Position numbers and translations under genes: made by a program. Positions 34,539 through 42,671 of a DNA stretch of 64,000 bases are shown in pieces (position 1 is the stretch's first letter; every line of letters begins with the position of its first letter). Origin of the DNA: Flavobacterium sp. HSC-32F16 (GTDB lineage: Bacteria > Bacteroidota > Bacteroidia > Flavobacteriales > Flavobacteriaceae); contig NZ_JALKAC010000001.1 of the NCBI RefSeq assembly GCF_024171645.1, positions 1-64,000 of the forward strand. Direction: 5' to 3'. The notes beneath the pieces were generated by a model. It ran no database searches and was not told the origin of the DNA. It worked only from the letters and a program-made list of their open reading frames with translations.

Positions 34539-35382
34539 ATTTCTTGGCTGTTAAAGTGCTTCCGGCAGAAGCTATTACCACACAAACAACTGCAAGAATT
34601 TCATAAAGATTTAAATTTTCCTGCAAGAATATAAAAGCACAGATAGAAGCTGCAGCAGGTTCTAAACTCATTAAAATACTAAATGTACGAGGAGGCAGCT
34701 GTCCTAAAGCTTTCATTTCTAAAGTAAATGGAATTGCACTGGATAAAAGTGCTAAGGCAATCCCCATTCCGAAAAGTTTTGGGGTAAGATTAGTCAATCC
34801 GCTTTCGATAAAACCGAAAGGCAAAATCAAAATCGCAGCAAATAACATTCCGGTTGATACCGCTTTTCCGCCATCCATTATTTTTGAAATTTTTCCGCCT
34901 AAAATAATATAGGCTGTCCAAAAAGCTCCTGCTAAAAGGGCAAACAAAATTCCTAAAGGATCTAAGCGGTCATTTGTCCAGGGCGCAATTAGTAAAATCC
35001 CGATTGCTGCCAATAGAACCCAGCAATAATCAATTAAGCGTTTTGAAGCTGAAATGGCAAGTAATAAGGGTCCAACAAACTCTAAAGTAACGGCCAGACC
35101 AATTGGAATTCTTTCAATGGAAAAATAAAAAATCAAGTTCATTGCTCCTAAAGACAAACCATACGGAATTACAATTTTCCATTGATCAGGTGTTATGGCT
35201 CTTAAATTTGGTCTGTAAGCCAATAATAATATTACTGCCGAAACTCCAATACGTATAGATGCTGTTCCCGCTGCTCCAATTGCGGGAAAAAGTGTTTTAG
35301 CAATTGCTGCGCCGCATTGTACACTAATAATTGCTAATAATACAGCAGGAACAGGAGGAAGGTTGATTTCTTTATTTTTCAT
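34537..35382 (-). CDS. EamA/RhtA-family exporter (drug/metabolite transporter superfamily)
   Basis: A 281-residue protein with ten membrane helices in two homologous halves. PVPAVLLAIISVQCGAAIAKTLFP, TASIRIGVSAVILLLAYRP, FYFSIERIPIGLAVTLEFVGPLLLA and LPPRTFSILMSLEPAAASICAFIFLQE match the RhtA threonine/homoserine exporter branch. It probably exports amino acids or related small metabolites from the cytoplasm. It is the second gene on the minus strand after the 46-residue gene at 35448, 65 bases away; a GCAGAAAA/TTTTCTGC dyad (35394-35419) lies between them. Confidence 0.85.
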   Translation of the reverse strand: MKNKEINLPPVPAVLLAIISVQCGAAIAKTLFPAIGAAGTASIRIGVSAVILLLAYRPNLRAITPDQWKIVIPYGLSLGAMNLIFYFSIERIPIGLAVTLEFVGPLLLAISASKRLIDYCWVLLAAIGILLIAPWTNDRLDPLGILFALLAGAFWTAYIILGGKISKIMDGGKAVSTGMLFAAILILPFGFIESGLTNLTPKLFGMGIALALLSSAIPFTLEMKALGQLPPRTFSILMSLEPAAASICAFIFLQENLNLYEILAVVCVVIASAGSTLTAKK

Positions 35383-35447
35383 AAAACAATGCTGCAGAAA
35401 ACAAAGTGTTTTTTTCTGCCTAATAAAACAAATGTATTTCTAATTGA

Positions 35448-35588
35448 TTATCCTAAAGCTCGTTTTGTTACAAAAGCACGATAGCCAATTATTGCCATTT
35501 GCCATTTTTTTGCTTTAGAAATATCTAAACCTTGTTTGGTAAAACTAGGAAGCAGAATTTTATTTAGTTTGGCTAAGATTTTATACAT
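35448..35588 (-). CDS. Small conserved protein, 46 residues
   Basis: A short open frame of 46 codons, ATG at 35588 and TAA at 35448-35450. It reads MYKILAKLNKILLP, then SFTKQGLDISKAKKWQM, then AIIGYRAFVTKRALG. It is basic, with a Lys-rich amphipathic character and no membrane helix. I recall proteins of this pattern being widespread in flavobacteria, sometimes labelled SsrA-binding protein although they are far too short to be SmpB. The sequence has normal codon use for this window and a full start and stop. Function unknown. Confidence 0.65.
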   Translation of the reverse strand: MYKILAKLNKILLPSFTKQGLDISKAKKWQMAIIGYRAFVTKRALG

Positions 35589-35615
35589 GGCAGATTTTGT
35601 TTTTTCAAAGATATA

Positions 35616-35648
35616 AAAAAAGACTTTGCTGTTAACAAAGTCTTTTTT
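35616..35648 (-). terminator. Terminator of the blaI-blaR1 operon
   Basis: A 13-bp stem (35616-35628 with 35636-35648) with a 7-base loop and A/T tracts on both sides. It lies 20 bases past the stop of the last M56 gene on the minus strand. Confidence 0.8.
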
Positions 35649-35668
35649 CTAACTGTAGTAAGATGCAT

Positions 35669-37489
35669 TTAAGATTTTCTGTTTTCTTTCTCCATTTCTT
35701 TTATATCTTTCTCATGTTGCTTCATGTCTTTTGCATGCTGTTTCATATCTCTTTCGTGCTGTTTCATGTCTCTGGCATGTTGTTTCATATCAAGTTCATA
35801 TTTTTTCATGTCTCTTTCATACTGTTTCGCACTTCTTTCATATTCTTTAGAGTCTTTACCAAATCTAATTTCAAGATCTCGATCGTATTTATCCATGTCG
35901 CCATTAAATTTTTGCATTGCAATTTCGTATTTCTCCATTTGCTTTTCAAAGATTGCTTCTCTTTCAGCCATAATTGCTTCAATTTGATCTCCATAAGCCG
36001 AAAGCTGTGGTTCAATAGCTTCCATTTTTCTTTCAAATTCAGCCATATCTTTTTCAAATTTGTTCCAGCCCGCTTTATCATTGATGTTTTTTGGTGCAAC
36101 AGGCGGTTTTGGCATTTTTGACATATCTATAGCGGGTGCCGGAGGAATTGGTCCCGCAGGATAAATAGGAGCGATTGGCGCTATAGGATGAATAGGTAAT
36201 GAGCCATCTTCAGCATTAGCAGAATCATTAAAGTTTCGTATTACCACATTACGATTGTTAATTACTATTGGATGATCTATTTGATCATCTGTAATTATAC
36301 TAACGCTTTTTGTGCCATTTTCATCTTTATCAATTATGATAGAACAGTCTTTTAAAGCTTCAGTACTATTCATTTCAATGACTTGTGCCTTACCATTTTC
36401 TTTTGCTACTTTAAGTTTAATACTTATAAGTTCATTATCACTATTTCTTTTAACATTAGAAACTTGAAGATCAATATTATGATCGGTTTTTAGTTTTGCA
36501 GATAAATCTTTAAGCTCTTGATCTGTAGTAGATTTTGTTATTTTAATGACTTCTTCATCTTGATTTTTGGATGTTAGAGCAGCCTTATTTCGCAATTCTT
36601 TTTTCTCTTGTGCGATTGTTTTAATTTGGAATGACAATACAAATAAAGCAAGTACAGGCAGTACAGCATAATATTTCCAGTAATTCCACTTTTTTGATTG
36701 ATTTTTGTTTAACATGACAATTCGTTTTTTGATTAATGATTGATAAAAATGATTGGTAATAGCAACACAAGTTTCATGTGTTGTAATTTTTAAAAGCGTG
36801 TATTGATACGCTTTTTTATCTGATATTTTTTTAGCAGCTTCACTGTCGGCGATGAACTCTAGGTTTTGAAGAATTGCTTTTTTATAAAACCAGATTATTG
36901 GATTGAACCAGAATAAAATACAGAAGATTCTGGAGATTATTACATCAACTGTATGATGTTGATCGCTGTGGACTTTTTCATGCTCCAAAATGCTTTCCAA
37001 TTCTGTCTCGCTGTACATTGATGAGTTGTACACGATATAATCAAAATAAGAAAATGGAGCAATATTTTCATTCACATCTACAAATTTAAAATCGGCCTGC
37101 TGTTCAACTTTTTTACCTTTTAAAACCGAATTCAAACTGTAAAAATCAATTCCGAATTTTATCATAAAAGCAGCAAATCCAATCCCGTAAACCGCTAGAG
37201 AAACTAAGTACCAGTTTATTTCAAAAGATTCCTCTTCTATAATTTGCGGACTGTAATTTGGAACGTAATGATAGTTCGCTGTCTGCACATAAGTAACAGG
37301 AGCAGGATCTACCCAAACTACTTTTGTATAAACAATCAAAGGCAATACAACTGAAGTAACTAAACCGGCCAGTAAAAACCATCGGCTGCTATTGAAAAAA
37401 GTTTCTTTTCGAAGTAGAAAAAAATACGCAAAATAAAACAAAGCGATTAAGCCACTCGATTTGATGATAAAAATGAAAAGTGCTTCCAT
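35669..37489 (-). CDS. M56 (BlaR1-type) membrane metallopeptidase with C-terminal coiled coil
   Basis: A 606-residue membrane protein. Helices lie at about 4-25, 35-55, 92-112 and around 265-290. The zinc protease motif HEKVH is at 170-174, with the further ligand Glu211 in NLEFIADSEAA. The C-terminal region has Pro-rich IHPIAPIAPIYPAGPIPPAP and then a long helical coiled coil ending in seven-residue repeats DMKQHAR, DMKQHER, DMKQHAK, DMKQHEK. The penicillin-binding sensor domain of staphylococcal BlaR1 is missing, so the signal is unknown. It should cleave the BlaI repressor encoded 5 bases upstream. Confidence 0.85.
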   Translation of the reverse strand: MEALFIFIIKSSGLIALFYFAYFFLLRKETFFNSSRWFLLAGLVTSVVLPLIVYTKVVWVDPAPVTYVQTANYHYVPNYSPQIIEEESFEINWYLVSLAVYGIGFAAFMIKFGIDFYSLNSVLKGKKVEQQADFKFVDVNENIAPFSYFDYIVYNSSMYSETELESILEHEKVHSDQHHTVDVIISRIFCILFWFNPIIWFYKKAILQNLEFIADSEAAKKISDKKAYQYTLLKITTHETCVAITNHFYQSLIKKRIVMLNKNQSKKWNYWKYYAVLPVLALFVLSFQIKTIAQEKKELRNKAALTSKNQDEEVIKITKSTTDQELKDLSAKLKTDHNIDLQVSNVKRNSDNELISIKLKVAKENGKAQVIEMNSTEALKDCSIIIDKDENGTKSVSIITDDQIDHPIVINNRNVVIRNFNDSANAEDGSLPIHPIAPIAPIYPAGPIPPAPAIDMSKMPKPPVAPKNINDKAGWNKFEKDMAEFERKMEAIEPQLSAYGDQIEAIMAEREAIFEKQMEKYEIAMQKFNGDMDKYDRDLEIRFGKDSKEYERSAKQYERDMKKYELDMKQHARDMKQHERDMKQHAKDMKQHEKDIKEMEKENRKS

Positions 37490-37494
37490 AACGA

Positions 37495-37863
37495 TTATTT
37501 TTCTTCTTTTGGGTTTTCGATCATATCCAGGATTTCGCGTAATTCATCTGCAGAGATTTTTTCTTCTTTGGCAAAAAACGAAACCATATTTTTATACGAG
37601 CTGTTGAAATAATTATCAATAGCGGTGTTCATATATTTTTTACTGTAACTTTCAAGAGTTACAGCAGGATAATATTGATGGGTATTTCCAAAAGCATTAT
37701 GCGACACAAAACCTTTTTCTTCCAGATTTCGAACAATTGTCGAAAGCGTATTATAATGCGGCTGATCTTCGGTAATTTCGGCCTGAATTTCTTTTACAAA
37801 TGCTTTTTTTAGCTTCCATAAAATGTGCATTATTTCTTCTTCTTTGTTGGTTAGTTTTTGCAT
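37495..37863 (-). CDS. BlaI/MecI-family transcriptional repressor, copy 2
   Basis: A 122-residue winged-helix repressor (EEEIMHILWKLKKAFVKEIQAEI ... YNTLSTIVRNLEEKGFV) with the C-terminal dimerisation helix. It differs from copy 1 at only about six of 122 positions (for example His13/Gln13, Ser54/Ala54, Ala67/Ile67). It lies between the two M56 genes: 29 bases after the stop of the first, 5 bases before the second. I see no separate operator in those 29 bases, so it is part of the same operon. Confidence 0.9.
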   Translation of the reverse strand: MQKLTNKEEEIMHILWKLKKAFVKEIQAEITEDQPHYNTLSTIVRNLEEKGFVSHNAFGNTHQYYPAVTLESYSKKYMNTAIDNYFNSSYKNMVSFFAKEEKISADELREILDMIENPKEEK

Positions 37864-37892
37864 TTTTTGGTTTTTGATATTAAATAAAGTGC

Positions 37893-39494
37893 TTATTTAC
37901 GGGTTTCAATAACGATTACGCCATTTTTTCCCTTTTCGCCAAATTTATCAGCAGCCATTTCGCCTTTGAAAACATTCATACTCTTAATATCCTCTGATTT
38001 AAGATCATCAAAACTAAAAGTAGAAGGCATTTCTACACCGTCAACAATTACAAGTTTTTTTCCTGTGTAATTAACTTTACTAGAATTAGATATAACAATA
38101 TTCGATTCTCCGTCATTGGTAGTTATTCTAGTTACGGTACTATTGTTACTGTCTGTATTTGTAGTTACAGTAGTGCTAGTATTTGTGTTAGTATTACTGT
38201 TAGTTTTTGTACTAACATTAGAATTATTGTTGCCATTAGTGTTTATTTTGGTTTGTTGTTTTTTGCTGGTTGCTTTTTTAGAATCTTTTGCTGTTTTAGA
38301 ATCGTTTATTTCGTCAGATGTTTGAATGCCAATAGACTTATTACCATCTTTTTCTGTTATAATAATTACTCCAAAATCCTTAATCGCATGATTAGCGGTT
38401 TGAATAGATTGTGCCACCTGTTTACCTCTGGTAACGTTAACTTTAATCGAAATTAAATCATTATCAGAATTTCTTTTTATTTCAGAGGCTTCAAAATCAA
38501 CATCGTGATTGGCTTTTAATTTCTCTTTAATTTCTTTTAAATCTGCGTCTGTTGAGTTTTTCTTGATTTTGTAGACATCTACAGATTTAGTTTCTCCCGA
38601 AACTTCTTTTGCATTTTGTTGTTTTTCTTTTGCAATTACTTCAACTTGAAAAAACAATACAAACGCTGCAAGTACTGGAACTACAACATAGTACTTCCAA
38701 GAATTTCTCTTTTTTGATTGATTTTTGTTTAACATAACAATTCGTTTTTTGATTAATGATTGATAAAAATGATTGGTGATGGCAACACAGCTTTCATGTG
38801 TTGTTATTTTTAAAAGCGTGTACTGATACGCTTTTTTGTCTGATATTTTTTTTGCGGCTTCACTATCAGCTATAAACTCTAAATTTTGAGTAATTGCTTT
38901 TTTATAAAACCAGATTACAGGATTGAACCAAAAAAGCATACAAAAAGCGCGGGAAATCAAAATGTCAATCGTGTGATTTTGATCACTGTGTACTTTTTCG
39001 TGTTCAATAATATTTTCCAATTCTGATGCCGTATACATTGATGAGTTGTACACGATATATTCAAAATAGGAGAAAGGAGCAATTTTTTCGTTTGTATCTA
39101 TAAATTTAAAATCGGCTTGCTGCTGCATCTTTTTTCCTTTTAAAACGGAATTTAAACTGTAAAAATCGGCTCCAAATTTTATTAGAAGAACTAAAAAACC
39201 AATGCAATAAACAGCAAGAAGTATATATATCCAATTGATTTCAAGGGTTTTATTTTCTATATTTTTATTAAGAACAGCATTCGATAAATTTAAATTTGAA
39301 ATTGGATCAGGATTTACCAGTACTATTTTAGTATAAACCACTAAAGGCAGTACCAGCGAAGTAAATAAACCCGTAAGTAAAAACCATCGATTACTAGTAA
39401 AGAAAGTTTCTTTTCGAAGTAAAAAATAATAAGCACAATAAAATAGAATGATCAATCCTGCCGATTTTGCGATATATAAAAAAAGTGCTTCCAT
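37893..39494 (-). CDS. M56 (BlaR1-type) membrane metallopeptidase with TonB-plug-like C-terminus
   Basis: A 533-residue membrane protein, the paralog of the 606-residue one. HEKVH is at 165-169 and NLEFIADSEAA follows; the membrane part is closely similar. The C-terminal half differs: an Asn/Thr-rich linker (about 400-450), then VIVDGVEMPSTFSFDDLKSEDIKSMNVFKGEMAADKFGEKGKNGVIVIET, which matches the plug segment of TonB-dependent receptors as found in many Bacteroidota M56 proteins. This end may bind a partner. The usual beta-lactam sensor domain is absent. Confidence 0.85.
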   Translation of the reverse strand: MEALFLYIAKSAGLIILFYCAYYFLLRKETFFTSNRWFLLTGLFTSLVLPLVVYTKIVLVNPDPISNLNLSNAVLNKNIENKTLEINWIYILLAVYCIGFLVLLIKFGADFYSLNSVLKGKKMQQQADFKFIDTNEKIAPFSYFEYIVYNSSMYTASELENIIEHEKVHSDQNHTIDILISRAFCMLFWFNPVIWFYKKAITQNLEFIADSEAAKKISDKKAYQYTLLKITTHESCVAITNHFYQSLIKKRIVMLNKNQSKKRNSWKYYVVVPVLAAFVLFFQVEVIAKEKQQNAKEVSGETKSVDVYKIKKNSTDADLKEIKEKLKANHDVDFEASEIKRNSDNDLISIKVNVTRGKQVAQSIQTANHAIKDFGVIIITEKDGNKSIGIQTSDEINDSKTAKDSKKATSKKQQTKINTNGNNNSNVSTKTNSNTNTNTSTTVTTNTDSNNSTVTRITTNDGESNIVISNSSKVNYTGKKLVIVDGVEMPSTFSFDDLKSEDIKSMNVFKGEMAADKFGEKGKNGVIVIETRK

Positions 39495-39499
39495 AACTA

Positions 39500-39868
39500 T
39501 TATTTTTCTTCTTTTGGGTTTTCGATCATAGCTAAAATTTCACGTAATTCATCTGCCGAGATTTTTTCTTCTTTGGCAAAAAACGAAACCATATTTTTAT
39601 ACGAACTGTTGAAATAATTATCAATAGCCGTTTTCATATACTTTTTACTGTAAGCTTCCAAAGTAACAATTGGATAATATTGATGCGTATTTCCAAAAGC
39701 ATTATGTGCCACAAATCCTTTTTCCTCCAAATTTCGAACAATAGTCGAAAGCGTATTATAATGCGGCTGGTCTTCGGTAATTTCTGCCTGAATTTCTTTT
39801 ACAAATGCCTTTTTAAGTTTCCATAAAATCTGCATTATCTCTTCTTCCTTGTTGGTTAACTTTTGCAT
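39500..39868 (-). CDS. BlaI/MecI-family transcriptional repressor, copy 1
   Basis: A 122-residue winged-helix repressor and first gene of a four-gene operon (this gene, the 533-residue M56, BlaI copy 2, the 606-residue M56). The DNA-binding domain runs over about 1-60 and the dimerisation part follows. It is 27 bases downstream of a promoter overlapped by dyads (39886-39939), consistent with autorepression. The target genes beyond this operon cannot be read from the window; no beta-lactamase gene is present nearby. Confidence 0.9.
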   Translation of the reverse strand: MQKLTNKEEEIMQILWKLKKAFVKEIQAEITEDQPHYNTLSTIVRNLEEKGFVAHNAFGNTHQYYPIVTLEAYSKKYMKTAIDNYFNSSYKNMVSFFAKEEKISADELREILAMIENPKEEK

Positions 39869-39885
39869 GTTTTCTAATTTTAATT

Positions 39886-39916
39886 CAAACCTACAACTAT
39901 TTTTCTAGTTACGCAA
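39886..39916 (-). promoter_or_regulatory. Promoter of the blaI-blaR1 operon
   Basis: On the minus strand: TTG (39914-39916 complement), 20 bases, TAGGTTTG (39886-39893 complement), 18 bases before the ATG. It fits the Bacteroidota consensus and lies inside the dyad region. Confidence 0.65.
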
Positions 39917-39939
39917 CTATAAAAATAGTTATTTAACTA
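39895..39939. promoter_or_regulatory. Probable BlaI operator, three AACTA dyads
   Basis: AACTA-TTTTTC-TAGTT (39895-39910), AACTAT-AAAA-ATAGTT (39915-39930) and TAGTTA-TT-TAACTA (39926-39939, overlapping the second). The first two are centred 20 bases apart, two helical turns. One lies between the -33 and -7 boxes and the next overlaps the -33, the usual arrangement for BlaI-type repression. Confidence 0.65.
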
Positions 39940-40036
39940 AATTTTTCGTTTTTAAAAAATTAAAAGCATAGGAAAGTCATTCAGAATCAAAGTTAATGAT
40001 TTGAATTATAATGATTTATGTAAAATAAAGAAATTG

Positions 40037-41251
40037 TTACTTCTTTTCCTGAAGTAAAGCCTTTTTAATCCAAAGACAACATAGTGTAGCAAAGATTCCA
40101 ATGCAGGCCATAAACAGCCAGTTAATTTGATAACCAAAATCAGAGATAATTTCGAAACCAACTTTAGAACTCACAATATGAGCAAGACTAAAACTCATCG
40201 TATATAATGCCATATATCGACCTTCCTGACCGCGCGGTGCTCGACTTAATGCAAATGCATTTGAGAAAGGAAAAGTCAGTATTTCACCAATCGAAATACA
40301 AATCATAGAAATTACCAGGATTCCGGCCCAAATATTAATCATTAATAAAATGAAACTAAAAGCCATTACAAAAGACCCTATAATAATGATCCTGATTTTA
40401 GGAAATGCTTTTCTTTCCATAAAACCAACCGTTGGCATTTCTAAAGCAAAAATCAAAAGACCGTTTAACGTCATTAAAAGTCCGGTTTGTAATTCGCTTA
40501 AACCGTATTTTTCATTATGATATAAAGGTAAAGTTGTAAAAAGCTGAAAGAAAATCATGGCTGTCACAAAACTTACAAATAAGAAAACCCAGAAAATTTT
40601 ATCATGAAAAACCGATTTTACATTAGATGCACTTTCTGTTTTATCATCATGATCTGCTTTTTTCTTTTCTTTAACCAGCAAAGCAAAAATAGTAATCGAA
40701 AGTATGCAAGAAGCTCCATCAACCCAGAATAATCCCGAATATCCTATTCCCATAATAATCAAACCTCCAAGCGCAGGGCCAGCAGCAAAACCTAAATTTA
40801 CTGCCAAGCGCACTAATGTTAAAGCACGTGTTCTGTTTTCGGGTTTTGCGTATGCGCCTAAAGACACGAACATTGCAGGTCGAAACATATCGGCAATAGC
40901 CATTAAAACGAACATTGCAACGCATAATCCTAAAAAAGTGGTAATATATTGTACCAGAAACATTGAAATTCCAGTCGTAAATAAACTAAAAATCATGATT
41001 TTGTAAAACCCGATTTTATCAGAAAGTTTTCCACCAAGCCAGGAACCCAGCATAGAACCCAAACCAAAAGAAACCATAATCCATCCAACCTGATTATAAG
41101 TAAAATGAAGATCTTCCTTTAAATATTTAGATAAAAAAGGCAGTACCATAGTACCGGCTCGGTTTATAAAAGTAATTAAAGTAAGTATCCAAATTTCTCT
41201 TGTAAATCCTTTAAAATTGTTGATGTAGTGGTTAAAAGCGGTTTTAAGCAT
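40037..41251 (-). CDS. MFS transporter (DHA1-type)
   Basis: A 404-residue membrane protein with 12 predicted helices. The signature loop GSWLGGKLSDKIGFYK lies after helix 2, RPAMFVSLGAYAKPENRTRALTLVRLAVNLGFAAGPALGG spans helices 4-5, and there is an intermediate cytoplasmic loop with Lys-rich KEKKKADHDDKTESASN. It belongs to the drug-type MFS group of multidrug or metabolite exporters; substrate unknown. It has a consensus promoter (41272-41299 on minus) facing that of the DUF1684 gene. Confidence 0.85.
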   Translation of the reverse strand: MLKTAFNHYINNFKGFTREIWILTLITFINRAGTMVLPFLSKYLKEDLHFTYNQVGWIMVSFGLGSMLGSWLGGKLSDKIGFYKIMIFSLFTTGISMFLVQYITTFLGLCVAMFVLMAIADMFRPAMFVSLGAYAKPENRTRALTLVRLAVNLGFAAGPALGGLIIMGIGYSGLFWVDGASCILSITIFALLVKEKKKADHDDKTESASNVKSVFHDKIFWVFLFVSFVTAMIFFQLFTTLPLYHNEKYGLSELQTGLLMTLNGLLIFALEMPTVGFMERKAFPKIRIIIIGSFVMAFSFILLMINIWAGILVISMICISIGEILTFPFSNAFALSRAPRGQEGRYMALYTMSFSLAHIVSSKVGFEIISDFGYQINWLFMACIGIFATLCCLWIKKALLQEKK

Positions 41252-41271
41252 TATAATTTAGTGTATTGGCG

Positions 41272-41299
41272 CAAAGTTAGGAAACTTTGTCATGTACAA
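41272..41299 (-). promoter_or_regulatory. Promoter of the MFS gene
   Basis: On minus: TTG (41297-41299 complement), 17 bases, TAACTTTG (41272-41279 complement), about 20 bases before the start at 41251. Confidence 0.6.
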
Positions 41300-41302
41300 C
41301 GG

Positions 41303-41333
41303 TTGTTGCTTTGTTACTTTTAAACTATTTTTG
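41303..41333 (+). promoter_or_regulatory. Promoter of the DUF1684 gene
   Basis: TTG (41303-41305 or 41306-41308), 20 or 17 bases, TATTTTTG (41326-41333). It lies downstream of an alternative start at 41292, which supports the ATG at 41349. Confidence 0.65.
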
Positions 41334-41348
41334 CAGAAAATTTTCCAG

Positions 41349-41948
41349 ATGAAAAAAAACGCCGTCCTAATCTTATTATTGGCTTTTAATTTAGGCTTTA
41401 GCCAAAAGAAATTTAGTCAGAGTGAAGCTGAAAAATTTCAAAACCAGATTAATTCAGAATATGCTGATGCTAAAACAAGTCCGTTAATGGAAGAAGACTT
41501 AAAGACATTTAAAACTTTAGATTTTTATCCAATTGAAGAAAAGTATTATGTGAATGCAAAATTTGAAAAGGCAAAAAACGAAAAAGTTTTTGAAATGAAA
41601 ACTACAGGAACAAGAACGCCGCAATACATAAAATACGGTACTTTGTTTTTTACTCTGGATGGTGTCGAAATGCAGTTAAATGTATACAGAAACATCGAAC
41701 TTTCTAAAAAAGAAGAATATAAAGATCATTTATTTCTGCCTTTCTCAGATTTAACCTGCGGAAAAGAAAGTTATATTGGCGGCAGATATATAGATTTGAA
41801 AATCCCAAAAGGAAAAACAATTGCAGTCGATTTTAATCAGGCATACAATCCATATTGCGCTTATAACCATAAATATTCTTGTCCGCTAGTTCCTTTGGAA
41901 AATGACTTGAAAGTAGAAATTAAAGCAGGAGTAAAGACTTTTCATTAA
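41349..41948 (+). CDS. Exported DUF1684 protein
   Basis: A 199-residue protein with signal peptide MKKNAVLILLLAFNLGFSQ. DUF1684 motifs are clear: GTLFFTLDGVEMQLNVYRN, LFLPFSDLTCGKESYIGGRYIDLKIP and the C-terminal NPYCAYNHKYSCPLVPLENDL. The enzymatic role of this Bacteroidota/Actinobacteria family is not established. A longer frame from 41292 would start inside the promoter, so I chose 41349. Its stop overlaps the start of the TatD gene (TAATG), so the two are coupled. Confidence 0.85.
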   Translation: MKKNAVLILLLAFNLGFSQKKFSQSEAEKFQNQINSEYADAKTSPLMEEDLKTFKTLDFYPIEEKYYVNAKFEKAKNEKVFEMKTTGTRTPQYIKYGTLFFTLDGVEMQLNVYRNIELSKKEEYKDHLFLPFSDLTCGKESYIGGRYIDLKIPKGKTIAVDFNQAYNPYCAYNHKYSCPLVPLENDLKVEIKAGVKTFH

Positions 41949-42601
41949 TGGAATTTTTTAATTTTCATACCCATCAATTTACAAATCAGTTTAATACACT
42001 AGAATTGGTAAATCAATATCCGCAGGAGTTTGATGAATCGATTCCGTATTATTCAATCGGAATTCATCCGTGGTATATTAAGGAAGACCAAATTGATTTA
42101 GAACTGAAAATTATTGAAGACAAATTACAATCTGAAAATTGTCTGGCAATTGGAGAATGTGGTTTAGATAAACGAATCGAAATTCCTTTAGAGCAACAGA
42201 TTATAGTTTTTGAAAAACAATTGGCTTTGGCCGAAAAATATAAAAAACCTGTAGTAATTCATTGCGTTGCCGCTTTTCAGGAAATTACGGCAGTTAAAAA
42301 GAAACTGAAAATTTCTGTTCCAATGATTATTCACGGTTTTTCAAAAAACAAACAACTTGCAGAGCAGTTAATTAAAGACGGATTTTATCTTTCATTTGGG
42401 AAGTATCTATTAAAAAATCCCGATTTAAAAACCGTTTTTCAGAACATTCCAAACGATCGTTTCTTTTTAGAAACCGATACAATTGAAGAAAATATTGAAC
42501 TGGTTTACAATCTGGCTTCAGAATATAAAGGCATAACAGTTAAAGAATTACAGGGTATTATTTCAAGTAATTATAAAATTGTATTTGAAAGTAAAATGTG
42601 A
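41948..42601 (+). CDS. TatD-family metal-dependent hydrolase
   Basis: A 217-residue TIM-barrel hydrolase of the TatD type. HTH in FHTHQF (about 5-9), GECGLDKR, the third metal His in VIHCVAA, IIHGFSK and Asp in FLETDTI make the expected metal-ligand set (His, Glu, Asp). TatD proteins act as 3'-5' exo-DNases or related phosphoesterases in the cytosol. It is somewhat shorter than E. coli TatD (about 260), which is common for this subfamily. Translationally coupled to the DUF1684 gene, and 70 bases before the TcdA gene. Confidence 0.85.
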   Translation: MEFFNFHTHQFTNQFNTLELVNQYPQEFDESIPYYSIGIHPWYIKEDQIDLELKIIEDKLQSENCLAIGECGLDKRIEIPLEQQIIVFEKQLALAEKYKKPVVIHCVAAFQEITAVKKKLKISVPMIIHGFSKNKQLAEQLIKDGFYLSFGKYLLKNPDLKTVFQNIPNDRFFLETDTIEENIELVYNLASEYKGITVKELQGIISSNYKIVFESKM

Positions 42602-42671
42602 AATGTAAAAAGTTGTCAACCCGAAACATAAACCTGAAACAAATAAAAACAAAAACAACAAAAAATATAAT

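Noticed and set aside
35663..36121. A 152-codon plus-strand frame rich in Phe and His over the M56 coiled-coil tail
   Set aside because: It is the reverse-strand shadow of the repeated DMKQH codons; composition is unnatural and it has no start context.
38116..38325. A 69-codon plus-strand frame, very hydrophobic
   Set aside because: Antisense of the Asn/Thr-rich linker of the 533-residue M56 protein; the hydrophobicity comes from complementary codons.
41292..41348. Upstream extension of the DUF1684 gene
   Set aside because: The extension overlaps the promoter at 41303-41333 and would hide the signal peptide.
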